From Thiotrichaceae bacterium (GTDB lineage Bacteria > Pseudomonadota > Gammaproteobacteria > Thiotrichales > Thiotrichaceae): a stretch of 5,519 bases of DNA. Below are positions 1 through 5,519 of the stretch, one piece after another (position 1 is the stretch's first letter; the number at the start of each line of letters is the position of its first letter). The stretch spans positions 1 to 5,519 of the forward strand of contig JALVDQ010000023.1 of the NCBI GenBank assembly GCA_027008885.1. Direction: 5' to 3'. Position numbers and translations under genes: made by a program. The notes beneath the pieces were generated by a model. It was not told the DNA's origin. It ran no database searches and saw only the letters and a program-made list of their open reading frames with translations.

Positions 1-1
1 A

Positions 2-2452
2 TTAATCATTATCATCGGCATTATCGGATATTTAAGATTAGCCCTAATCCCTGCCACCTGGCTAGTGGGCGGCTGGCTGGTTATTACTGCCTTTGCCAAT
101 GCGCTACATGGCTGGGTATGGTTTGTATGGCTGCCTGTTTTATTAACTCTGACGCTTGTTAATATGCCCGAATTAAGAAAAAAATTAGTCACTCAGCCTG
201 CCATGCAATTATTAAAGGCGAGCTTGCCAAAAATATCACGCACCGAACAGGAAGCCCTGGATGGCGGAAATGTCTGGTGGGATGCCGAATTATTTTCAGG
301 AAAGCCCGACTGGGCGCGCTTGAGAGACCTCTCTTCCAGTTCACTCACACCGCAAGAAGAGGAATTTATCAATGGTCCTGTAGAAACACTCTGCAAAATG
401 CTGGATGACTGGGAAATCACACACACACTGCAAGACCTGCCTGAAAGCGTCTGGGAGTTTATAAAAAAAGAACGTTTCTTCGGCATGATTATCCCTGAGG
501 AATATGGCGGTCTGGGCTTCTCCGCACTGGCACATTCTCAGGTGGTGATGAAAGTCTCGGGACGCTCAATCACAGCTGCGGTTACGATTATGGTGCCCAA
601 TTCACTCGGTCCGGGTGAATTGCTGCTGAAATATGGCACACAGGCGCAAAAAGAGTATTATCTTCCGCGCCTTGCCGTGGGCAAAGACATCCCCTGCTTT
701 GCGCTGACAGGACCAGAGGCAGGCAGCGATGCGGGATCAATCCCCGATGTTGGCATTGTTTGCAGGCAGGAGTTTGATGGCAAAAAAGATGTCCTTGGAA
801 TCAAGCTCAACTGGGAAAAACGCTATATCACCCTGGGACCAGTCGCATCCCTGCTGGGTCTGGCATTTCAGCTTTACGACCCGGATGAACTCCTCAGTGA
901 AGATGTCTTTAGCAGCAAAGAGGTATACGAAGGCATAGAACGCGATGGCGATCATATCGGCATAACGGTTGCACTGATTCCCACCGATACCCCTGGCATT
1001 GATATTGGCAGGCGTCACTTCCCGCTCAATAACCCTTTCCAGAATGGTCCTAACTGGGGCAAAGACGTGTTTATTCCGATGGAATGGCTAATCGGTGGGG
1101 TTGACAATGTCGGCAAGGGCTGGCGGATGCTGGTCGAATGTCTTGGAGAAGGGCGCGGAATTTCCCTGCCAGCGCTGTCAACAGGAGCCGCCAAACTTGC
1201 TTCGCGTTATGTTGGAGCCTATGCACGGGTACGCAAGCAGTTTGCTTTGCCAATAGGACAGTTTGAAGGCATTGAAGAACCTCTGGCGGACATGCTGGGC
1301 AACACCTATCTTATGGATGCCGCGCGCAAGCTTACCACCACGGCTCTGGATCAGGGACAACGACCCGCAGTGATTACCGCCCTGCTCAAATACCAGTTAA
1401 CAGAGCGAATGCGCAAAATCACCAATGACGCAATGGATATACAGGGTGGTTCGGGTATTTGCCTGGGTCCGTCCAATATTATTGGACGTGGCTATCAGGC
1501 AACGCCAGTGGCAATCACAGTAGAAGGCGCAAATATACTGACACGCTCCCTGATTGTGTTTGGGCAGGGTGCTGTGCGCTGTCATCCCTATTTGCTCAGG
1601 GAAATGCAGGCAACCCGGGAAAATGACCTTGAGGCACTTGATGAAGCACTGTTCTCACACATCGGCTTTGTGCTTAGCAATCTCTCCCGCAGCGTCTGGT
1701 TTGGTCTTAGCAATGCCGCCTTTGAAGTCCCCGGGACACCCTTAACCCGACGCTATTATCGCAGCCTCACGCGCCTCAGTGCCGGTTTTGCGCTGCTCTC
1801 TGACTATGCACTGCTGACACTGGGCGGCAATCTGAAACGCAGGGAAAGACTCTCGGGTCGCTTCGCCGACATACTCGCAAATATGTATCTGTGTTCCGCC
1901 ACCCTGAAACACTTTGAAGATCAGGGTGAGCCAGAAGCAGACCTGCCCCTGCTGGATTATGCCTGTCAGAAAACCATGCACGACGCACAACAGGCAATGC
2001 TCGCCGTATTCTATAATCTGCCCTATCGCCTGCTTGCGAAAACGCTGCGTGCGCTTATTTTTCCTTTCGGCAAACCCTATGCGCCACCCTCGGACAAACT
2101 GATTCACGAAGTCGCAAAACTCGCGCTATCGCCTTCCTCCAGCCGTGACCGGTTAACCGAGGGTTGCTATATCACTGACGATCCGAATGATCGGGCAGGC
2201 AGAATTGAACATGCCTTTAAGCTCGCGCTAGAAACTGAAGCGATTGAAAAAAGCTTCAAAAAACTGCTGAAAGAAGGCAAGCTAAAAGCCAGAACGCACA
2301 CCGAACGCATCACTGAAGCTGTCGAAAAAGAATTGATAAGTAGCGATGAAGGCGCGCAATTACTCGCCAACTGGACAGCGATGCGCGAAGCCATCCGCGT
2401 CGATGACTTTACAGAGGAAGAATTTCAGCGAGGAAGACTATCCGAGAACTAG
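2..2452 (+). CDS. fadE: Acyl-CoA dehydrogenase FadE, membrane-anchored (5' end just outside window)
   Basis: FadE oxidises acyl-CoA to trans-2-enoyl-CoA using FAD, the first step of beta-oxidation. The frame is open from base 2 to the TAG at 2450-2452, giving 816 visible residues; E. coli FadE has 814. Numbered from the first complete codon, residues 1-18 and about 22-54 are hydrophobic and look like membrane segments. The conserved SRTEQEAL region follows, then an acyl-CoA dehydrogenase core with PNSLGPGELL, the FAD/substrate motif ALTGPEAGSDAG (from residue 234), RRHFPLNNPFQNGP, and AITVEGANILTRS. Glu508 in VEGAN (codon at 1523) aligns with the catalytic base of the family. The C-terminal part up to VDDFTEEEF matches the DUF1974 tail of FadE. 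Alignment by eye with E. coli FadE suggests only about 5-20 N-terminal residues are missing. The in-frame GTG at 65 is not the likely start: it lies inside the membrane region, lacks a Shine-Dalgarno, and the hydrophobic frame continues upstream. Family identity is very secure; chain-length preference cannot be read. Confidence 0.95.
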   Translation, partial: LIIIIGIIGYLRLALIPATWLVGGWLVITAFANALHGWVWFVWLPVLLTLTLVNMPELRKKLVTQPAMQLLKASLPKISRTEQEALDGGNVWWDAELFSGKPDWARLRDLSSSSLTPQEEEFINGPVETLCKMLDDWEITHTLQDLPESVWEFIKKERFFGMIIPEEYGGLGFSALAHSQVVMKVSGRSITAAVTIMVPNSLGPGELLLKYGTQAQKEYYLPRLAVGKDIPCFALTGPEAGSDAGSIPDVGIVCRQEFDGKKDVLGIKLNWEKRYITLGPVASLLGLAFQLYDPDELLSEDVFSSKEVYEGIERDGDHIGITVALIPTDTPGIDIGRRHFPLNNPFQNGPNWGKDVFIPMEWLIGGVDNVGKGWRMLVECLGEGRGISLPALSTGAAKLASRYVGAYARVRKQFALPIGQFEGIEEPLADMLGNTYLMDAARKLTTTALDQGQRPAVITALLKYQLTERMRKITNDAMDIQGGSGICLGPSNIIGRGYQATPVAITVEGANILTRSLIVFGQGAVRCHPYLLREMQATRENDLEALDEALFSHIGFVLSNLSRSVWFGLSNAAFEVPGTPLTRRYYRSLTRLSAGFALLSDYALLTLGGNLKRRERLSGRFADILANMYLCSATLKHFEDQGEPEADLPLLDYACQKTMHDAQQAMLAVFYNLPYRLLAKTLRALIFPFGKPYAPPSDKLIHEVAKLALSPSSSRDRLTEGCYITDDPNDRAGRIEHAFKLALETEAIEKSFKKLLKEGKLKARTHTERITEAVEKELISSDEGAQLLANWTAMREAIRVDDFTEEEFQRGRLSEN

Positions 2453-2480
2453 AAATTGACTGCTAGTTCCAGTTCTCGGA
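2441..2480 (+). terminator. Inverted repeat over the fadE stop codon, possible transcript-end hairpin
   Basis: TCCGAGAACT (2441-2450) is perfectly complementary to AGTTCTCGGA (2471-2480), giving a 10-bp stem with a 20-base loop. A competing 7-bp stem, GAACTAG (2446-2452) with CTAGTTC (2463-2469), shares the left arm. The stop codon TAG lies inside the structure. No run of T follows (the next bases are CAGGCTTGCC), so this is not a classical Rho-independent terminator. It may instead protect the fadE mRNA 3' end or act with Rho. The repeat is seen directly; the function is inferred. Confidence 0.35.
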
Positions 2481-2495
2481 CAGGCTTGCCATACT

Positions 2496-2527
2496 CTTGT
2501 CGGATTACGCTTAGGCTAAGCTACAAG
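2496..2527. repeat. Short nested palindrome, possible remnant of a REP-type repeat
   Basis: GCTTAG (2509-2514) and CTAAGC (2516-2521) form a perfect palindrome around one central G; as RNA this is a 5-bp stem with a GGC loop. Outer arms CTTGT (2496-2500) and ACAAG (2523-2527) are also complementary. The left half, TGTCGGATTACGCTT (2498-2512), resembles one arm of dispersed palindromic repeats common in beta- and gammaproteobacteria, as I recall them. The right half does not complete the expected match to CGGATTA. The symmetry is directly visible; membership of a repeat family is from memory. Confidence 0.45.
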
Positions 2528-2529
2528 GC

Positions 2530-2564
2530 TCTGCCCTCTGTCTTCTATCTTCTGTCTTCTGTCC
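2530..2564. repeat. Degenerate 7-base tandem repeat, five units
   Basis: Five consecutive heptamers are present: TCTGCCC (2530), TCTGTCT (2537), TCTATCT (2544), TCTGTCT (2551) and TCTGTCC (2558). The array then breaks off with TCAG. The strand is purely pyrimidine apart from the G or A at the fourth position. The consensus is TCTGTCT on the plus strand and AGACAGA on the minus strand. It lies outside genes, about 80 bases after fadE, so length changes would not shift a reading frame. Confidence 0.8.
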
Positions 2565-2604
2565 TCAGAAACACCCATCCCCCCTGTTTTTAATACTTTT
2601 TAAG

Positions 2605-2613
2605 TGTGGAAAA
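2605..2613 (-). promoter_or_regulatory. DnaA-box match upstream of nrdA
   Basis: TGTGGAAAA on the plus strand reads TTTTCCACA on the minus strand, which fits the DnaA-box consensus TTWTNCACA. It lies about 130 bases upstream of the nrdA -35 element. A single 9-mer of this degeneracy can occur by chance; a second, stronger match at 2693 raises its credibility. In E. coli, DnaA is known to bind boxes upstream of the nrdAB promoter. Confidence 0.5.
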
Positions 2614-2692
2614 TTTCCCCCAATTCTTTTATGCAGAAAAACCCGTATTTGACACAAGCTGCGATGCTTGATGGTAGATAGTTTTACTCATG

Positions 2693-2701
2693 TTATCCAC
2701 A
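2693..2701 (+). promoter_or_regulatory. DnaA box (TTATCCACA) upstream of the nrdA promoter
   Basis: TTATCCACA is identical to the highest-affinity DnaA box of E. coli oriC (R1/R4 type). It ends 44 bases before the -35 hexamer of the predicted nrdA promoter, a plausible distance for an upstream regulator. DnaA regulation of nrdAB is established in E. coli and would tie dNTP synthesis to replication initiation. An origin is unlikely because there is no box cluster and no dnaA, dnaN or gidA nearby. Confidence 0.65.
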
Positions 2702-2729
2702 AACTATTTACAGCTTCATCAGCAGATAA

Positions 2730-2745
2730 ACACAATATGTTGTAC
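2730..2745 (+). promoter_or_regulatory. NrdR box 1 (upstream operator of nrdA)
   Basis: ACACAATATGTTGTAC matches the published NrdR-box consensus acaCwAtATaTwGwgt at 13 of 16 positions, including the key C4, the ATAT core, T11 and G13. It ends exactly where the -35 hexamer begins. NrdR is an ATP-cone/zinc-ribbon repressor of ribonucleotide reductase genes that binds paired boxes on one face of the helix. The partner box starts 32 bases downstream. Confidence 0.75.
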
Positions 2746-2775
2746 TTGACCAGCTGATATACCACACTCTATAGT
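2746..2775 (+). promoter_or_regulatory. Predicted sigma70 promoter of nrdA
   Basis: TTGACC (2746-2751) differs from the -35 consensus at one position, and TATAGT (2770-2775) differs from the -10 consensus at one position. They are separated by 18 bases. Transcription would begin near 2782, giving a leader of about 170 bases before the nrdA ATG. The -35 sits between the two NrdR boxes and the -10 lies inside the second, so bound NrdR would block RNA polymerase. The start point is a prediction. Confidence 0.75.
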
Positions 2776-2777
2776 AT
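2762..2777 (+). promoter_or_regulatory. NrdR box 2 (downstream operator covering the -10)
   Basis: CCACACTCTATAGTAT matches the NrdR consensus at 12 of 16 positions, keeping C4, T11 and G13. It is separated from box 1 by 16 bases (start to start 32), about three helical turns and within the spacing known for NrdR operators. The match is weaker than box 1; shifting the alignment by two bases also gives 12 of 16 but loses T11, G13 and the usual spacing. The overlap with the -10 hexamer explains some of the divergence. Confidence 0.65.
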
Positions 2778-2784
2778 ATGAGCA

Positions 2785-2802
2785 TTGAGCGGATTTGCTC
2801 AA
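2785..2802 (+). promoter_or_regulatory. Hairpin at the start of the nrdA leader
   Basis: TTGAGC (2785-2790) pairs with GCTCAA (2797-2802) around a GGATTT loop. The structure would lie within a few bases of the predicted mRNA 5' end, where a stem can protect the transcript from decay. The stem is short, and its function is inferred only from position. Confidence 0.35.
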
Positions 2803-2913
2803 CGGGCTTGATTCAGCAGTGCTTTTTATGCAGATTTTACAGGGTTAAAAATAAAAATGATGTGGGGCGCAGCTAAAAACAGTCAGGCACAAAACTAATT
2901 TAATTGAGAATTT

Positions 2914-2949
2914 ATAAGAGTCAAACGAGCCTCTTATTGCTACCGGAGA
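2914..2949 (+). promoter_or_regulatory. Leader hairpin followed by the nrdA ribosome binding site
   Basis: ATAAGAG (2914-2920) pairs perfectly with CTCTTAT (2931-2937), leaving a 10-base loop. Seven bases further on is the Shine-Dalgarno GGAGA (2945-2949), with five bases between it and the ATG at 2955. The spacing fixes this ATG as the start; the ATG at 2950 overlaps the ribosome site and opens only a 17-codon frame. The hairpin leaves the Shine-Dalgarno exposed, so it is more likely a neutral or stabilising element than a block to translation. Confidence 0.55.
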
Positions 2950-2954
2950 ATGAC

Positions 2955-5519
2955 ATGCAATCAGTCAGCAATGACAACTATAAGAACTTCCAGGAGACAT
3001 TGACGCCAGGGGTCATTGACTCAACTACTGCAAACACAAATGCAAATGCAAATAACAATGCGCAGCAAAACAGACAGGAAGATGCCATCTACAAGGTCAT
3101 TCGTCGCAATGGCAGCGTTACTCCATTTGACCGCAGCAAAATCGAAGTCGCCTTAACCAAGGCTTTTCTGGGAGTAGAAGGCGGGGTTGCAGCAGCCTCT
3201 TCACGCATTCACGACACCGTGAAAAAACTTGCAAAGCAGGTCAATGATAATCTGTTTCGGCGTATGCCCGATGGCGGTATTGTACATATTGAAGATATAC
3301 AGGATCAGGTTGAGCTGGCACTGATGCGATCCGGTGATCACAAAGTGGCTCGCGCCTATGTACTTTACCGTGAAGAACGCGCTCATTTACGCGCTGCCAG
3401 GGCAGAAAAAGAGGATGCCAAAAAAACCACCAGGAAACACAGGCTGCATGTCACCACCGAAGCAGGTGAAAGCAAACCGCTGGATGAAAACCGCCTGCGC
3501 AAAATTATCGCTGAAGCCGTAGCCGGTCTTGATGGCGTTGATCAGGACAAGGTACTAAAAGAAGCACTTCACAACCTGTTTGATGGCATCCCCGAATCCG
3601 ATGTGGGTGCGGCGCTGGTGATGGCAACCCGGGTTAATATCGAGAAAGACCCTAACTACTCCACTGTTGCCGCACGTTTATTGCTGGATAATTTACGCAC
3701 TGAAGCGTTGAGCTTTTTAAACCATCGTCCCAGCGAGGCAACACAGGCGGAAATGGCAAAACGCTATCCTGCTACCTTAAAGAAATTTATTAAACAGGCG
3801 GTAGAACTGGAGCTTCTGGATGAAGAACTCAGCCGCTACGACCTGGCTAAGCTGGGCGCCGCACTTAAACCTGAGCGTGACCAGCAGTTCACCTATCTGG
3901 GACTGCAAACACTGTATGATCGCTACTTCATCCACACTGAAGATGATATTCGCTTTGAATTGCCGCAAATCTTTTTTATGCGTGTCGCAATGGGTCTGGC
4001 AATCAATGAAGTCAAGCGTGAAGAGCGTGCCATCGAGTTTTACAACCTGCTTTCCAGCTTTAACTTTATGAGTAGTACACCGACCCTGTTTAACTCGGGC
4101 ACACGCCGTCCGCAACTCTCTTCCTGTTACCTGACCACCGTTCCCGACAGTCTGGATGGCATCTACAGCTCAATTAAAGACAATGCACTGCTCTCAAAAT
4201 TTGCTGGTGGTCTGGGTAATGACTGGACTCGGGTGCGTGGTCTGGGTGCGCATATTAAAGGCACAAATGGAAAATCCCAGGGTGTCGTACCCTTCCTCAA
4301 GGTAACCAATGATACCGCGGTTGCAGTAAATCAGGGTGGCAAGCGTAAAGGTGCTATCTGCGCCTATCTGGAAACCTGGCATATTGATATCGAGGAGTTT
4401 CTTGAATTACGCAAAAATACGGGGGATGAGCGTCGTCGTACCCACGATATGAATACCTCAAACTGGATTCCCGATCTGTTTATGCAACGGGTTGCCGAAG
4501 AAGGCGAGTGGACGCTGTTCTCACCAGAAGAAACCCCCGATCTGCATGATCTTGTTGGCACCGAGTTTAATAAAGCCTATGAAGCCTATGAAGAAAAAGC
4601 CGCCCGCGGTGATTTAAACCTGTTTAAAAAGGTAAAGGCGGTTGAACTGTGGCGCAAAATGCTCGGCATGTTGTTTGAAACCGGACACCCATGGATTACC
4701 TTTAAAGACCCTTGCAATATTCGCTACAGCAACCAGCATGTGGGCGTGGTGCATAGTTCAAACCTTTGTACTGAAATCATGTTACACACCAATGATGATG
4801 AAATCGCCGTGTGTAATCTTGGCTCGGTGAATATCGCGGCACACACCACAGCTGATGGTGTGGACATGAAAAAGCTGGAAAAAACCATCAAAACAGCCAT
4901 GCGTATGCTGGATAACGTGATTGAATACAATTATTACAGTGTGCCTCAGGCGCGTAATTCCAATATGCAGCATCGCCCTGTGGGCTTGGGCTTGATGGGC
5001 TTTCAGGATGCGCTTTACAAACAAAACATCGCTTATGCTTCAATGGAGGCTGTTGAATTTGCGGATAAAAGTATGGAGGCTGTCTCCTACTTTGCTATCA
5101 AAAGCTCTTCTGATCTGGCAAAAGAGCGAGGCGCGTACCCAAGCTATGATGGCTCGCTCTGGAGCAAGGGTATTTTACCCATCGACTCACTCGAACTGCT
5201 GGAAAAACAGCGTGGCGAGCAGTACTTTCAGGTAGATAAATCCAGCACGCTGGACTGGTCGAGCCTGCGCAAGCAGATTAAAAAACAGGGGATGCGTAAC
5301 TCCAATGTTATGGCAATCGCGCCAACCGCAACCATCTCAAATATCTGTGGAGTCAGCCAGTCAATCGAGCCAACCTATCAGAACCTGTTTGTGAAATCGA
5401 ATCTTTCAGGCGAGTTTACCGTGGTTAATCCCTATCTGGTAAATGAGCTGAAATCACTCGGTCTATGGGACGAAGTTATGATCAATGACCTTAAATATTT
5501 TGATGGCAGTGTGCAACCC
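2955..5519 (+). CDS. nrdA: Class Ia ribonucleoside-diphosphate reductase, alpha subunit, double ATP-cone type (3' end outside window)
   Basis: NrdA reduces ribonucleoside diphosphates to deoxyribonucleotides in the cytoplasm, using a radical supplied by NrdB. The frame runs from ATG 2955 to the window edge (855 residues) without a stop. Residues 1-42 are a polar, Asn-rich tail. ATP-cone 1 spans about 45-137 and starts with KVIRRNGSVTPFD. A charged linker leads to ATP-cone 2 at about 163-250, then the N-terminal helical domain and the catalytic barrel. Active-site residues are visible: Cys391 in SSCYL and Cys620 in AVCNLGS form the redox pair, and Asn603-Cys605-Glu607 in SSNLCTEI hold the thiyl-radical cysteine. 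The barrel motif APTATISNI follows. The layout matches P. aeruginosa NrdA (about 960 residues), so about 100 residues are missing, including the expected radical-transfer Tyr pair and C-terminal cysteines. Start chosen for the GGAGA ribosome site. Expression is probably controlled by NrdR and DnaA. nrdB is expected downstream but is not seen. No intein is present in the visible part. Confidence 0.96.
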   Translation, partial: MQSVSNDNYKNFQETLTPGVIDSTTANTNANANNNAQQNRQEDAIYKVIRRNGSVTPFDRSKIEVALTKAFLGVEGGVAAASSRIHDTVKKLAKQVNDNLFRRMPDGGIVHIEDIQDQVELALMRSGDHKVARAYVLYREERAHLRAARAEKEDAKKTTRKHRLHVTTEAGESKPLDENRLRKIIAEAVAGLDGVDQDKVLKEALHNLFDGIPESDVGAALVMATRVNIEKDPNYSTVAARLLLDNLRTEALSFLNHRPSEATQAEMAKRYPATLKKFIKQAVELELLDEELSRYDLAKLGAALKPERDQQFTYLGLQTLYDRYFIHTEDDIRFELPQIFFMRVAMGLAINEVKREERAIEFYNLLSSFNFMSSTPTLFNSGTRRPQLSSCYLTTVPDSLDGIYSSIKDNALLSKFAGGLGNDWTRVRGLGAHIKGTNGKSQGVVPFLKVTNDTAVAVNQGGKRKGAICAYLETWHIDIEEFLELRKNTGDERRRTHDMNTSNWIPDLFMQRVAEEGEWTLFSPEETPDLHDLVGTEFNKAYEAYEEKAARGDLNLFKKVKAVELWRKMLGMLFETGHPWITFKDPCNIRYSNQHVGVVHSSNLCTEIMLHTNDDEIAVCNLGSVNIAAHTTADGVDMKKLEKTIKTAMRMLDNVIEYNYYSVPQARNSNMQHRPVGLGLMGFQDALYKQNIAYASMEAVEFADKSMEAVSYFAIKSSSDLAKERGAYPSYDGSLWSKGILPIDSLELLEKQRGEQYFQVDKSSTLDWSSLRKQIKKQGMRNSNVMAIAPTATISNICGVSQSIEPTYQNLFVKSNLSGEFTVVNPYLVNELKSLGLWDEVMINDLKYFDGSVQP

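Larger units (their letters stand above)
2453..2954. other. Intergenic region between fadE and nrdA (502 bases, no gene)
   Basis: No convincing coding sequence was found on either strand; the open frames are very short and lack Shine-Dalgarno sequences. The left third contains inverted and tandem repeats. From about 2580 the sequence becomes AT-rich and holds the nrdA control signals: DnaA-box-like sites, an NrdR-box pair, a promoter, and a leader with hairpins. The stretch 2565-2604 contains a C run followed by a T run but no hairpin that would make it a terminator. The stretch 2803-2913 is AT-rich untranslated leader in which I recognise nothing further. Confidence 0.85.

Noticed and set aside
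65..67. GTG as start of the acyl-CoA dehydrogenase
   Set aside because: The frame is open to the window edge with hydrophobic residues upstream, no Shine-Dalgarno precedes the GTG, and comparison with E. coli FadE places the start just outside the window.
1742..2107. 121-residue minus-strand open frame inside fadE
   Set aside because: It lies wholly within a strongly conserved gene on the other strand and shows no recognisable domain; a shadow of the fadE codons.
2649..2680. Perfect -35 hexamer TTGACA at 2649-2654 as an additional promoter
   Set aside because: No acceptable -10 hexamer lies 16-18 bases downstream; the nearest TA-rich sequence is too far.
2605..2701. Chromosomal replication origin
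   Set aside because: Only two DnaA-box matches, no AT-rich 13-mer set and no origin-associated genes; regulation of nrdA is the simpler explanation.
2718..2758. ATCAGC ... GCTGAT inverted repeat around NrdR box 1
   Set aside because: Six-base arms 29 bases apart are expected by chance, and the sites are better explained by the NrdR/promoter layout.
2857..2898. 13-residue leader peptide (ATG at 2857) in the nrdA leader
   Set aside because: No Shine-Dalgarno at a usable distance, no regulatory codon run, and no attenuator-like structure tied to it.
2950..3003. Overlapping ATG at 2950 as start of a small frame or of nrdA
   Set aside because: It abuts the Shine-Dalgarno, is in a different frame from NrdA, and ends after 17 codons.
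3777..4115. 112-residue minus-strand open frame inside nrdA
   Set aside because: It is antisense to the conserved NrdA catalytic domain, with no family resemblance.
4125..4830. Intein or group I/II intron at the NrdA active site
   Set aside because: RNR genes are frequent intein hosts, but the motifs from SSCYL through SSNLCTEI and AVCNLGS are continuous with normal spacing.

Overview
The window carries two large plus-strand genes of ordinary metabolism, separated by an unusually informative 502-base gap. Both genes run off the window. The FadE-type acyl-CoA dehydrogenase with a C-terminal DUF1974 region, and the class Ia ribonucleotide reductase large chain with two N-terminal ATP-cones (the Pseudomonas aeruginosa arrangement), point to a gammaproteobacterium of roughly balanced GC. 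The sequence alone does not name the genus.

Layout. Bases 2-2452 encode an almost complete membrane-anchored FadE (816 residues visible, the first few codons missing), which performs the first oxidation step of fatty acid beta-oxidation. Bases 2453-2954 contain no gene. The first part (about 2441-2564) is repeat-rich: a hairpin straddling the fadE stop codon, a short palindrome that looks like the remnant of a REP-type element, and five copies of a degenerate 7-base tandem unit. The second part (about 2600-2954) is an AT-rich control region for the next gene. It holds two sequences matching the DnaA-box consensus, a sigma70-like promoter (TTGACC-18-TATAGT), a pair of NrdR-box-like sites 32 bases apart that cover this promoter, and a leader of about 170 bases with two hairpins and a clear Shine-Dalgarno. 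Bases 2955-5519 encode the first 855 residues of NrdA; about the last 100 residues lie beyond the window.

How it works together. fadE and nrdA are in the same direction but show no functional link, and the gap with its own promoter argues that nrdA is transcribed independently. The nrdA control region suggests two inputs: repression by NrdR, which senses (d)ATP through an ATP-cone, and DnaA, which would couple deoxynucleotide supply to replication initiation, as known for E. coli nrdAB. The NrdA protein itself carries an ATP-cone for allosteric dATP inhibition, so the same signal would act on both gene and enzyme. I found no mobile element, CRISPR array, RNA gene or defence system, and no evidence of a novel multi-gene system. 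The most interesting part is the nrdA regulatory region.
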